Shown here: in pieces, positions 20,927 through 29,686 of the stretch
Position numbering within the stretch: the first letter of the stretch is position 1
Layout: each line of letters starts with the position of its first letter
Source: Gammaproteobacteria bacterium
Lineage (GTDB): Bacteria > Pseudomonadota > Gammaproteobacteria > Xanthomonadales > SZUA-36
NCBI GenBank assembly: GCA_021772935.1
Contig: JAJFLA010000038.1
Location: forward strand, 60,375-124,374
Direction: 5' to 3'
Length of the DNA: 64,000 bases
Made by a program: the position numbers and the translations under genes
Notes under the pieces: model-generated
The model's database searches: none
What the model was told of the DNA's origin: nothing
The model's input: the letters and a program-made list of their open reading frames with translations, nothing else

Positions 20927-21562
20927 CTACAGCGTACCGGTGGATTTCATTTTGGAAACAATTTTCTTGGCCACTGAGTTGGCTGTGTCGTTGTATTCGG
21001 TGTTTTTTGAACGTGTAATCATGCTCCATTTGGCACGATCTTCCACGATATCGAAATAGGTGGTTTCTATGTAGACGGAATTTTTCTGATCATAATAACT
21101 GGAACCACCCCCAACCGAAGGCAGGTTGGCGTATTGGGGTTTAAACCAACCATAACCCCCGCCATAGAAACCAGCCCCTACGTGTTCAGTATAATAATCG
21201 GCGCGTTCCAAGCGGTCCCCTTTGCCACTGCTGGTGATGAATACAACGACGATTGCGTCCACACTTGCGGCTTTGATTGCCGGTTCGGCTACCTCTCTCG
21301 ACAGTTGGCCAGACAGGCCGGGAATATCACTAGATACCAAAGCATTACGGCCCGATTGACGCAGCACACTTACAACCTCTTGTTCTACGGTCAGGCGCTG
21401 TAAGGCTTCCGGCATCATGGCGACGACAGCAACTCGCTCCCGTTTGCTGATATCAGCATGACCAGCATCCCACTCACTGATCACTTTTATTGATTTATTA
21501 CAGCCGCTTAATAGCAATATGGTAGCTATTAACGCAAGCGATCGCAGGCAGGTTTGGATCAT
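20927..21562 (-). CDS. Outer-membrane-type lipoprotein, DUF4136-like
   Basis: A 211-residue lipoprotein; lipobox LLSGC with Cys21. The body resembles DUF4136/CsgG-like periplasmic proteins (VAVVAMMPEAL, YFDIVEDRAKWSM, VAKKIVSKM) and has a glycine-tyrosine rich segment (GAGFYGGGYG). Function unknown. It sits alone between rsmG and the oligopeptide transporter. Confidence 0.6.
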   Translation of the reverse strand: MIQTCLRSLALIATILLLSGCNKSIKVISEWDAGHADISKRERVAVVAMMPEALQRLTVEQEVVSVLRQSGRNALVSSDIPGLSGQLSREVAEPAIKAASVDAIVVVFITSSGKGDRLERADYYTEHVGAGFYGGGYGWFKPQYANLPSVGGGSSYYDQKNSVYIETTYFDIVEDRAKWSMITRSKNTEYNDTANSVAKKIVSKMKSTGTL

Positions 21563-21608
21563 TCCAATATCCTCTATAACTTTCTGGTCTTAACGAGTAG
21601 CGCGTATT

Positions 21609-22619
21609 CTAACCGGTTTTACCGATGGTTAAGTCAAGTTCTTCAGCTCGGTGGCAGGCTGCCCAGTCTCCGTTTTCCATTCTTCGCAGCGCTGGCACTT
21701 CCAATTCGCAACGCGTTATCGAAACCGGACAACGGCTGTGAAACACACAACCAGAAGGCGGCGACAGGGGTGATGGCATGTCACCCGTCAGCCCGGTATC
21801 ACTGGCGAGCCGGGCCAGCTTTGGATCAGGCACGGGGACCGCCTTGATCAACGCACTGGTGTAGGGGTGCAACGGTCGCCTGTACAGATGGTCACGACAG
21901 GAAATCTCCATAGCCCGTCCCAGATACATCACCATGACACGGTCACTGATGTGTTTGACCACGGATAAATCATGTGCAATAAAAACCAGCGACAGATTCA
22001 GTTTTTTCTGCAAGTCCTTTAACAGGTTAATGATTTGCGCTTGTATGGAAACATCCAGCGCACTAACGGGTTCGTCGCACACGACTAATTTTGGGTTCAG
22101 CACCAAAGCCCGGGCGATACCAATTCGCTGGCACTGTCCTCCGGAAAACTCATGCGGGTAACGGTTAACCTGATTCGGCAGCAGACCCACCATTTTCATC
22201 ACGCCACGCACACGTTCATCGACTTGAACACGTGCGATTTTGGGAAAAAATGTCCACAAGGGTTCAGCAATAATGTCTCGTACCGTCATCCGCGGGTTAA
22301 GTGCCGCCAAAGGATCCTGAAAAACAATTTGTAAATCCTGGCGTTTTTTCCGCAACGCCTCTTCATCAAGCTTGTTCAGGTCTTCACCCAACCACAAAAC
22401 ACGTCCACGAGTAGGCTTGATCAAGGCAAGCAGGGCCCGGGCCAGGGTTGATTTTCCACAACCAGATTCACCCACAATACCAAGCGTCTCACCCGCATTC
22501 AGGTCGAAACTCACACCGTCGACAGCTTTGAGTGTATGCGTTTTAGGTCGTATCAGGCCCCCTTCTCGCAGCTTAAAATGCACGGCAAGATCCTGCACCC
22601 TCAACACCCGCTCATTCAT
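21609..22619 (-). CDS. Oligopeptide-type ABC transporter ATPase (OppF/DppF)
   Basis: ATP-binding subunit (336 residues) of a peptide/nickel family importer. Walker A GESGCGKST, signature SGGQCQRIGIARAL, Walker B LVVCDEP, and the C-terminal CVFHSRCP cysteine motif of OppD/F proteins are present. It overlaps the partner ATPase gene by four bases. Confidence 0.93.
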   Translation of the reverse strand: MNERVLRVQDLAVHFKLREGGLIRPKTHTLKAVDGVSFDLNAGETLGIVGESGCGKSTLARALLALIKPTRGRVLWLGEDLNKLDEEALRKKRQDLQIVFQDPLAALNPRMTVRDIIAEPLWTFFPKIARVQVDERVRGVMKMVGLLPNQVNRYPHEFSGGQCQRIGIARALVLNPKLVVCDEPVSALDVSIQAQIINLLKDLQKKLNLSLVFIAHDLSVVKHISDRVMVMYLGRAMEISCRDHLYRRPLHPYTSALIKAVPVPDPKLARLASDTGLTGDMPSPLSPPSGCVFHSRCPVSITRCELEVPALRRMENGDWAACHRAEELDLTIGKTG

Positions 22620-23578
22620 TCTGACGCACCACGAAAGCAGCAGTGTGCATGCTGTCCCTCATCTATTTGCATCGGCGGTGTTTCTGTACACGCCGCATAT
22701 GCTTTCGGACACCGATCACGGAATTTACAACCCTCAGGCAGTGAAAGCAGGTTTGGCGGGTTACCCGGTATCGCATGTAGCTCAGTATCTTCAGGTCGGT
22801 CCAAACGGGGTACAGAATTCAGCAGCCCCTGTGTGTAGGGGTGCTTGGGGTCGTAATAAATCTGTTCTACCGTGCCACACTCAACCGCTTCACCGGCATA
22901 CATTACGAGCACCCGGTCACATAAACCGGCCACGACACCAAGATCATGGGTGATCAGAATAATTGCAGCATTCGAGTTCTGTCTGAGTGCGCTCATCAAG
23001 TGACTGATATGTGTCTGTACAGTCACATCCAGGGCCGTGGTGGGTTCGTCTGCGATCAACAGGTCCGGTTCGCACAATAAACCCATTGCCACTATCACCC
23101 GTTGTCGCATGCCACCGGAAAATTCATGTGGGTACTGGCGGATGCTGCGCTCGGGGTCTGGAATACGCACTGCCCGCAACATCTCCACTGCGTGGGCACG
23201 GGCCTCCGCCTTGTTCAAACCCTGGTGGTGAATGACCACCTCAATCATTTGTTTTTCAATGCTCAGGTACGGGTTCAAAGAAGTCATCGGGTCCTGAAAA
23301 ATCATTGCGATCTCACTACCACGGTGTTTATTCAACTCCGACGTACTCATTTGCAACAGGTCTTTGCCCTTGAACATGGCCTGACCATTCACGTGACCAT
23401 TCTCGGCAAGCAGGCCCATGATGGCCATAACCGTTTGGGTTTTCCCAGAACCGGACTCTCCGACGATGGCCAGGGCATCACCGGCATTAAGTGAAAAATT
23501 CAGATTATTGACCGCATGAACTTCACCCTCCGGTGTATCAAACCCAACATTCAACCCTTTGACTTCCAACAAGCTCAC
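22616..23578 (-). CDS. Oligopeptide-type ABC transporter ATPase (OppD/DppD)
   Basis: ATP-binding subunit (about 320 residues). Walker A GESGSGKT, signature FSGGMRQRVIVAMGLL, Walker B LLIADEPTTALD, and the C-terminal GCKFRDRCPKAYAAC motif. GTG 23578 is preferred because AAGGA lies six bases upstream and the protein then begins VSLLEVKGLNVGF; the frame is open to 23629. Confidence 0.93.
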   Translation of the reverse strand: MSLLEVKGLNVGFDTPEGEVHAVNNLNFSLNAGDALAIVGESGSGKTQTVMAIMGLLAENGHVNGQAMFKGKDLLQMSTSELNKHRGSEIAMIFQDPMTSLNPYLSIEKQMIEVVIHHQGLNKAEARAHAVEMLRAVRIPDPERSIRQYPHEFSGGMRQRVIVAMGLLCEPDLLIADEPTTALDVTVQTHISHLMSALRQNSNAAIILITHDLGVVAGLCDRVLVMYAGEAVECGTVEQIYYDPKHPYTQGLLNSVPRLDRPEDTELHAIPGNPPNLLSLPEGCKFRDRCPKAYAACTETPPMQIDEGQHAHCCFRGASE

Positions 23579-23714
23579 TTGTGTTCCTTCAATGTGATGC
23601 CCCGGCGCACTAGTGTCACCTCTTGCCAAGGACTAAGGCCATTACCTGCGAGATGCGCCTCGCCATGAACACTGACAAGCCAACTGCATCCGTAATTATC
23701 TTGTTGAAGGAGCA

Positions 23715-24632
23715 CTAGAAGTGATCCTTGGGGTCCAGCGCATCACGCAAACCATCGCCTATAAAATTGAAACAATAAAGGGTCGCGGTAAGAAACACCG
23801 ACGGCACTATCAAGGTCCAGGGCGCGGACTCCATATCCTGTGCTCCATCACTGACCAGGGCACCCCAAGAGCTCATCGGCTCTTGCACGCCCAGCCCCAG
23901 AAAGCTCAGAAATGATTCAATCAAGATAACCTGCGGAATGGTCAAAGTGACATAGACCATCACTACACCAAGCAGGTTGGGAACGATGTGACGTCTAATG
24001 ATGGCCCAGTCGCCCACACCACAAGCTCGTGCGGCTTCAATGAACTCCGTGTTTTTAAGGCTTAGTGTCTGGCCACGTACGATACGTGCCATATCCAGCC
24101 AGTTGATAGCACCAATGGCCACAAATATCAGCAAAATATGCCGACCGAATACCACCATTAACAAGATGATAAAAAACAGGAATGGCAGGGCATAGATAAT
24201 ATCCACGACCCGCATCATGATGCGGTCCGCCCGACCCCCAAAATAACCAGCCGTGGCACCATAACTGACACCGATCAACAAGCTTACAATGGTTGCCACC
24301 AGCCCTACCAACAATGAAATTCTGCCGCCTTCCAGTGTGCGCACCAATATGTCACGTCCCACCGAGTCGGTACCAAACCAATGACCACTTTGCAGGCTCG
24401 GTGGGCTCGAGGTGTGATCCCAATCGGTAAAGTCCGACTCCCAGGAAATCAGTAGCGGCCCCAACAAAACCAGCATAATCATGAATGCCATGATATAAGC
24501 ACTGTACACCGCAGCCCGGTTTTTAAGCAGACGATGCCAGGCATCCTCCCAGGGGGAGCGTCCCTTGTCATCGCTAATACCCAGCGCCGCCTCAAAAGGA
24601 TCGATAGCGGGTGTGTCAGTGGTTTTCGTCAT
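23715..24632 (-). CDS. Oligopeptide-type ABC transporter permease (OppC)
   Basis: Inner-membrane permease (305 residues) with the OppC N-terminal helix and a binding-protein-dependent transport domain; the EAA loop is EAARACGVGDWAIIRRHIVPN. Overlaps the OppB gene by 17 bases. The gap to oppD (136 bp) holds nothing recognisable. Confidence 0.94.
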   Translation of the reverse strand: MTKTTDTPAIDPFEAALGISDDKGRSPWEDAWHRLLKNRAAVYSAYIMAFMIMLVLLGPLLISWESDFTDWDHTSSPPSLQSGHWFGTDSVGRDILVRTLEGGRISLLVGLVATIVSLLIGVSYGATAGYFGGRADRIMMRVVDIIYALPFLFFIILLMVVFGRHILLIFVAIGAINWLDMARIVRGQTLSLKNTEFIEAARACGVGDWAIIRRHIVPNLLGVVMVYVTLTIPQVILIESFLSFLGLGVQEPMSSWGALVSDGAQDMESAPWTLIVPSVFLTATLYCFNFIGDGLRDALDPKDHF

Positions 24633-25563
24633 ATCGAATCTTGGGGTCCAGCCACGCGTAAATCAGGTCCACCATAAAATTTAGCAGAATAATCAGCACA
24701 CCATAAAAAATCACTACGCCCATCACCAGGGTGTAATCCCGGTTTAATGCCCCTTGAACAAAGTAACTACCTAAACCGGGGATGGAAAATATACGTTCTA
24801 TGACCACCGAGCCACTGATCATACCTGCGGTCGCGGGGCCCATGAATGAAATAACCGGCAACAATGCCGGCCGCAGCGCATGCCGTGTGATAACCACCAT
24901 TTCGGGCAAGCCCTTGGCACGGGCAGTGCGTATAAAGTTACTGTGTAGCACCTCAATCATACTGCCCCGGGTCAGGCGCGCGACATAGGCTGTTACCGGT
25001 AATGAAAGTGTAATCACAGGCAGCACCATGCTCGCAATACCCGAGTCCCAGCCCCCGGCTGGCAACCAGCCAGCATATACAGCCAGCAACAATATCAATA
25101 CAGGTGCAATGACAAAATTGGGAATAGACATACCCAGCATGGCAGCGCCCATTAAGGAATAATCCATACCCGTGTTTTGTTTCAGTGCTGCCGTTATACC
25201 CAGCAATGTGCCTAATACAAAAGCCACCACTATGGCTGTCAGACCCACCCTCATAGATACCGGGAGCCCCTGTGCGATCAGTTCGTTGACCGTCCAGTCC
25301 TTATATTGAATAGAGGGGCCGAAATCAAGCACCGCAACCTGGCCGAGGTAGCGGAAATATTGCCGTAATAAAGGCTCATCCAGATGGTACTTGGCATTCA
25401 GGTTGGCTTCGATCTCCGGCGGTAACACCATTTCAGAATCGAACGGTCCACCGGGTGCTACGCGCATCAAAAAGAATGCCACGGTAATTAACATCAACAG
25501 AGTCGGTATCAAGCCCAGAAAACGCCGCAAAGTGTGTCTAGCCATGCCGGTATCTTGCATCAT
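24616..25563 (-). CDS. Oligopeptide-type ABC transporter permease (OppB)
   Basis: Inner-membrane permease (315 residues) with six predicted helices; the EAA loop is RTARAKGLPEMVVITRHALRPALLP, and LMLITVAFFLMRVAPGGPFDSE is typical of OppB. Its ATGATG start overlaps the stop of the binding-protein gene. Confidence 0.94.
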   Translation of the reverse strand: MMQDTGMARHTLRRFLGLIPTLLMLITVAFFLMRVAPGGPFDSEMVLPPEIEANLNAKYHLDEPLLRQYFRYLGQVAVLDFGPSIQYKDWTVNELIAQGLPVSMRVGLTAIVVAFVLGTLLGITAALKQNTGMDYSLMGAAMLGMSIPNFVIAPVLILLLAVYAGWLPAGGWDSGIASMVLPVITLSLPVTAYVARLTRGSMIEVLHSNFIRTARAKGLPEMVVITRHALRPALLPVISFMGPATAGMISGSVVIERIFSIPGLGSYFVQGALNRDYTLVMGVVIFYGVLIILLNFMVDLIYAWLDPKIRYDENH

Positions 25564-27494
25564 TCGAGCAGACCCTGTGGCAGTGTTTTATCTTCTTTCC
25601 CGTCGGCGGCTGTCGGCGCCTGTTCAGGCACTACGGCTTCCCTTTCCTGGATGGGTTCATCTGGCGTCACACCTTCTTCTGTAATCAGGGTTTCACTCCC
25701 GATCACCGGTGTCGCTGTTTCAGCAACGATATCAGAGGTCAACACTTCTTCCTCTGTTTGCTCAACTGTTGCTGCTTCTATGTCAGCGACAACTGTCGCT
25801 TGTTCAGATGCAGCTTTGAGAAAGAACATATCTTTGCTGTAATGATGGTCCATGACATTACTTTGCCAGCCCTTCAGGCGCGGGTTAACCATACGTTTGG
25901 TAACGTAGGTGTAAACCGGTATGAACGGTGTTTCAGTCAACAACATGCGTTCGGCCTCAAACATCAAGCGCCTGCGTCTTGAAGGGATGCGTTCTGCCGC
26001 AATCTCATCGAGCAGGGAATCATACAAGTTGTTGGAATAACCATAATCATTGCGGCCGTGCCCCGTGCGGAACAGGTTCAGAAAACTGTAAGCATCCGCA
26101 TAGTCACTAATCCAACCGGCCCGAAAAACCTGTGTCAGAACTTTCTGCTCTCGATTCTGCAAAAACACCTTAAACTCTTCACTGAGTAATGTAGCCTGCA
26201 CACCCAGGACCTGTTTCCATAAGGAAGACGCCGCCAGCGCCATCTTTTTGTTGTTTCCACCGGTGTCGTAGCGAATTTCCAACCTGAGTGGATTTTCCTC
26301 TGAATAACCTGCGGCAGCATACAAACGGCGTGCCTCTGAGTTGCGTTCAGCCTGGGTCCATTCTGCCCACTCCTGCGACGGTGATACATAGCCCCGGATA
26401 CCAGGCGGGACCAAGGTATATGAGGGCAGTTCACCAAATTGGGTCACTTTTTCCGTCAAAAGGTCGCGGTCGAGCGCCAGGGCCAGGGCCAGCCTGAGTT
26501 CCGGGTTTTCGATAAAGGGTTCACGCTGAAGGTTGAAACCAAAATAATAAGAGCCCAGCCAGGGACTGATCATCAACTCGTCAGGGTAATGCTGCTGCAA
26601 CCATTTGAACTGATTGTTCGGCACCTCGGAAGTCCATTGCAGTTTGCCGGCGCGAAATTGCTTTAGCGCGGTAGACTGATCTTCGAACGGGTAGTAATAA
26701 ACCTTCTCGACAATAACGTTTTGTGCATCCCAGTAATTCTCATTTTTGACCAGTTCGATACGCGAACGGATGACCCAGTCCTTAAGCACATATGCGCCAT
26801 TCGAAACCAGATTGCCAGGGCGGGAAAATGTTGAACCATGCTCTTCCACATTGGTCCTGTGGACAGGGTAGGTAGAAGAGTGACTAAGAAGCGCAAGAAA
26901 ATAGGGCGTCGGGTCTCTCATGCTGATTTGCAACGTATATTCGTCCATCGCAATAACGCCCAGCTGGCTTGGTGGCAGGTCGCCGGCAAGCACTTCAGCT
27001 GCATTTGCTATGGGTAACAGGACTTGCGCATAATTAGACGCCGTATCGGGGTTTGCGCTACGCCGTAAACCATAGACAAAATCTTTCGCCGTTACGGGGT
27101 CACCATTCGACCAGAGGGCATCACGCCTAAGATAAAAAGTATAGGTCTTTCCATCCCGTGAAATATTCCAGCGTATTGCTGCACCCGGAACAATACGGCC
27201 CTCCGGTGACTCGGCAGTCAAGCCTTCAAATAGGTCTCGTAAAATGTGTGCAGAGGGCAAGCCTTCGGCCAAGTGCGGATCCAGGGTTTGCGGCTCTTCA
27301 CCATTATCACGGTGCAATTCCTGCTGCTCAGCCAGAACAGAACGGGCTGGACGACCGTCTTCGGTGAGGATCAACTCAACTGGCTGCTCGTGACCATCTC
27401 GGCTACTGTGTTGCTGTTCCTGATTATCATTTCCACAGGCTGCAAACAATAAAGCAAACACGGCCAGCAGCAAAAATTGGCGGAAAAAATTCAC
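25560..27494 (-). CDS. Oligopeptide-binding lipoprotein (OppA-like)
   Basis: SBP family 5 lipoprotein (644 residues; lipobox LLFAAC, Cys20) that captures peptides for the permease downstream. Family features are EEPQTLDPHLAEG and the FRRDALWSNGDPVTAKDFVYGLRR region. Two oddities: about 45 extra polar residues after the lipid anchor, and an acidic, Glu/Thr/Val/Pro-rich C-terminal tail of about 85 residues (from about residue 560) absent from usual OppA proteins. First gene of the five-gene operon. Confidence 0.92.
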   Translation of the reverse strand: MNFFRQFLLLAVFALLFAACGNDNQEQQHSSRDGHEQPVELILTEDGRPARSVLAEQQELHRDNGEEPQTLDPHLAEGLPSAHILRDLFEGLTAESPEGRIVPGAAIRWNISRDGKTYTFYLRRDALWSNGDPVTAKDFVYGLRRSANPDTASNYAQVLLPIANAAEVLAGDLPPSQLGVIAMDEYTLQISMRDPTPYFLALLSHSSTYPVHRTNVEEHGSTFSRPGNLVSNGAYVLKDWVIRSRIELVKNENYWDAQNVIVEKVYYYPFEDQSTALKQFRAGKLQWTSEVPNNQFKWLQQHYPDELMISPWLGSYYFGFNLQREPFIENPELRLALALALDRDLLTEKVTQFGELPSYTLVPPGIRGYVSPSQEWAEWTQAERNSEARRLYAAAGYSEENPLRLEIRYDTGGNNKKMALAASSLWKQVLGVQATLLSEEFKVFLQNREQKVLTQVFRAGWISDYADAYSFLNLFRTGHGRNDYGYSNNLYDSLLDEIAAERIPSRRRRLMFEAERMLLTETPFIPVYTYVTKRMVNPRLKGWQSNVMDHHYSKDMFFLKAASEQATVVADIEAATVEQTEEEVLTSDIVAETATPVIGSETLITEEGVTPDEPIQEREAVVPEQAPTAADGKEDKTLPQGLLE

Positions 27495-27849
27495 GGCGTC
27501 ACACTTCCCCCGCCCTTGCAGCGTGGAAGGTGAGTGTCTCTGACATTTGACTCATAACCGAAGACAGACGGCTTGAGCAAACACCTTGAAATATAAAAAT
27601 AAAGCGGTACCACCAGCATGCCTTTTATCAATTAAACCACGGCGCGTTGTTCGCCTTGCATTTGGACCCGTAACAAGAAGGCTCGCAGCCTCTTTTATCC
27701 AGCGCAACGTTTCGCCTCACTAATGCATATATAATACAGTACGATCGTCGTTCCTTGCACTGAACAAAATGGACTCCCGTCACAACGTTCTGGCAAGTGT
27801 TTACAGGCCTCCGGTGCATTCCGGTCAAAATCAATATGGAGTGTTCCAC
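27495..27849. promoter_or_regulatory. Divergent intergenic region, oppA / glutamate-cysteine ligase
   Basis: About 350 bases without a well-supported gene. A TATAAT hexamer at 27730-27735 could be the -10 of a rightward promoter for the ligase gene; no good -35 is visible at 17 bp. Nothing else was recognised. Confidence 0.4.
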
Positions 27850-29214
27850 TTGAAAGCAACAGGCAACCCCGCCCAGATTGAAAACCGTCAGCAATTGGTT
27901 GAATACCTCGAATCAGGCTGTAAACCAAAGTCCGAATGGCGCTTGGGTACAGAACATGAAAAATTTGGTTTTACGACCCACGATCTGCGACCTCTACCCT
28001 ACGAAGGCAAAAGCAGCATCCGCGCGGTGCTGGAGGGTCTTGCGGCCCAGTTCGGCTGGAAGCCGGTCAAAGAGGAAGGCAAAATAATCGCTCTTCTGGA
28101 TGATAGCGGTGCATCGGTAACACTGGAGCCTGGTGGTCAACTGGAACTTTCGGGCGCATTACTGGATGACGTACACCAGACTTGCAATGAGGTTTACACC
28201 CATTTGAGTCAGGTGAAAACGATTGCTGAACCACTCGGAATCGCATTTCTGGGCATGGGATTCCAGCCCAAGTGGGAGCGCAATGACACCCAGTGGATGC
28301 CCAAAGGCCGTTACCGCATCATGCGGGAATACATGGCAAGGCGTGGCAATCTCGGTCTGGACATGATGAGCCGTACCTGTACCGTTCAGGTTAATCTTGA
28401 TTTTGGCTCCGAAGCCGATATGGTGAGAAAATTCCAGGTGGCGCTGGCCCTGCAACCGGTTGCGACCGCACTATTCGCTAATTCACCTTTTGTCGACGGT
28501 AAACCTTGCGGGTATGTCAGTTATCGCTCGCATGTATGGGAGGATACCGACCCCGACCGCACCGGAATGCTACCCTTTGTCTTCGATTCATCGATGGGCT
28601 TTGAGCGCTACGTTGACTACATGTTGGATGTGCCGATGTACTTTGTATATCGCGACGGTCAATACCTTGACGCATCTGGCCAATCCTTCCGCGATTTTTT
28701 GAACGGGGCTTTACCCGTACTGCCAGGTGAAAAACCAAACCTTCAGGATTGGGAAGACCACCTGACAACGGCATTTCCAGAGGTTCGTTTGAAACGATAC
28801 ATGGAAATGCGTGGTGCAGATGGCGGCCCATGGCGAAAACTGTGCGCCTTGCCGGCCTTGTGGGCCGGGCTGCTGTATGACGATACTGTGCTCGGGGCGG
28901 CCTGGGATCTTGTACGTGACTGGAGCATGGAAGAGCGCTTACAGCTCAGAGCGGACGCACCAAGGTTGGGATTAAGTACGACCATCCGGGACCGCTCTTT
29001 ACAATCCATAGCCCTTGAGGTTTTAGAAATGGCGTCCACCGGCCTGAGCCAGCGCAACTGCCTGTCGGGCTCAGGCGAAAACGAAACAGGTTTCCTGGAG
29101 CCCTTGTTTGTAAACGCACAGGCAGGCACAACCCCTGCAGAGAAAAAACTGGCGCTCTATCATGGCCGTTGGAATGGTTCGGTTGACCCCGTGTTTAAAG
29201 AGGCCGCCTATTAA
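27850..29214 (+). CDS. gshA: Glutamate-cysteine ligase, plant/proteobacterial (GCS2) type
   Basis: First enzyme of glutathione synthesis, joining glutamate and cysteine with ATP. The protein (about 454 residues from TTG 27850) shows [24 protein letters not shown] and [13 protein letters not shown], typical of the plant-type family rather than the E. coli GshA fold. TTG 27850 is chosen because GGAG lies eight bases before it and relatives have a short N-terminus; an in-frame ATG at 27769 without a ribosome site is the alternative. Confidence 0.92.
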   Translation: MKATGNPAQIENRQQLVEYLESGCKPKSEWRLGTEHEKFGFTTHDLRPLPYEGKSSIRAVLEGLAAQFGWKPVKEEGKIIALLDDSGASVTLEPGGQLELSGALLDDVHQTCNEVYTHLSQVKTIAEPLGIAFLGMGFQPKWERNDTQWMPKGRYRIMREYMARRGNLGLDMMSRTCTVQVNLDFGSEADMVRKFQVALALQPVATALFANSPFVDGKPCGYVSYRSHVWEDTDPDRTGMLPFVFDSSMGFERYVDYMLDVPMYFVYRDGQYLDASGQSFRDFLNGALPVLPGEKPNLQDWEDHLTTAFPEVRLKRYMEMRGADGGPWRKLCALPALWAGLLYDDTVLGAAWDLVRDWSMEERLQLRADAPRLGLSTTIRDRSLQSIALEVLEMASTGLSQRNCLSGSGENETGFLEPLFVNAQAGTTPAEKKLALYHGRWNGSVDPVFKEAAY

Positions 29215-29274
29215 TTTTTTCGGTGAGTACGACGCTCCACCCTGTGGCGTGTTTGCCTCCGGCATAGACAACGG

Positions 29275-29676
29275 TTATTCCGTCACCCACACAACCAGTT
29301 TCCACTCCTCGGTGTTTGCTGATTTGTAGTCATAAGCGATGTAATAGGTTTTACCCGCCTCAAAATTAACTTCAAGATCTTCTGCGCTGCTCATTTGCAG
29401 GTCACCGCCTGCAAAATCACAATGTGTGATATCCAGTGTTGCGTGGCCATTGATGGTGTGAATACCAGGTTCTATTAAAAAACCCTGTGCTGGTACAAGT
29501 CTCTTTTCGCCATCAATTTTGTCAACCGCAACGGCAGCCAGGCAATCTGCTGGGACACTGGTTTGAGTGATCACTTTTACTTTAACTTCAACCTCAACTT
29601 CAATACTCTCATCATCTGGTAGCTCTGCCGCGAGCGGCAAGGCGGTGAATAAAAGCACTGACATCAGCAATTTCAT
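29275..29676 (-). CDS. Secreted hypothetical protein
   Basis: A 133-residue protein with a signal peptide (about residues 1-17), then an acidic stretch with alternating Glu/Val/Lys (SIEVEVEVKVKV) and a beta-rich domain. Two cysteines could form a disulfide. No family recognised. It follows the mutase gene by 10 bases and may be co-transcribed. Confidence 0.55.
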   Translation of the reverse strand: MKLLMSVLLFTALPLAAELPDDESIEVEVEVKVKVITQTSVPADCLAAVAVDKIDGEKRLVPAQGFLIEPGIHTINGHATLDITHCDFAGGDLQMSSAEDLEVNFEAGKTYYIAYDYKSANTEEWKLVVWVTE

Positions 29677-29686
29677 TCTCGCTCCC

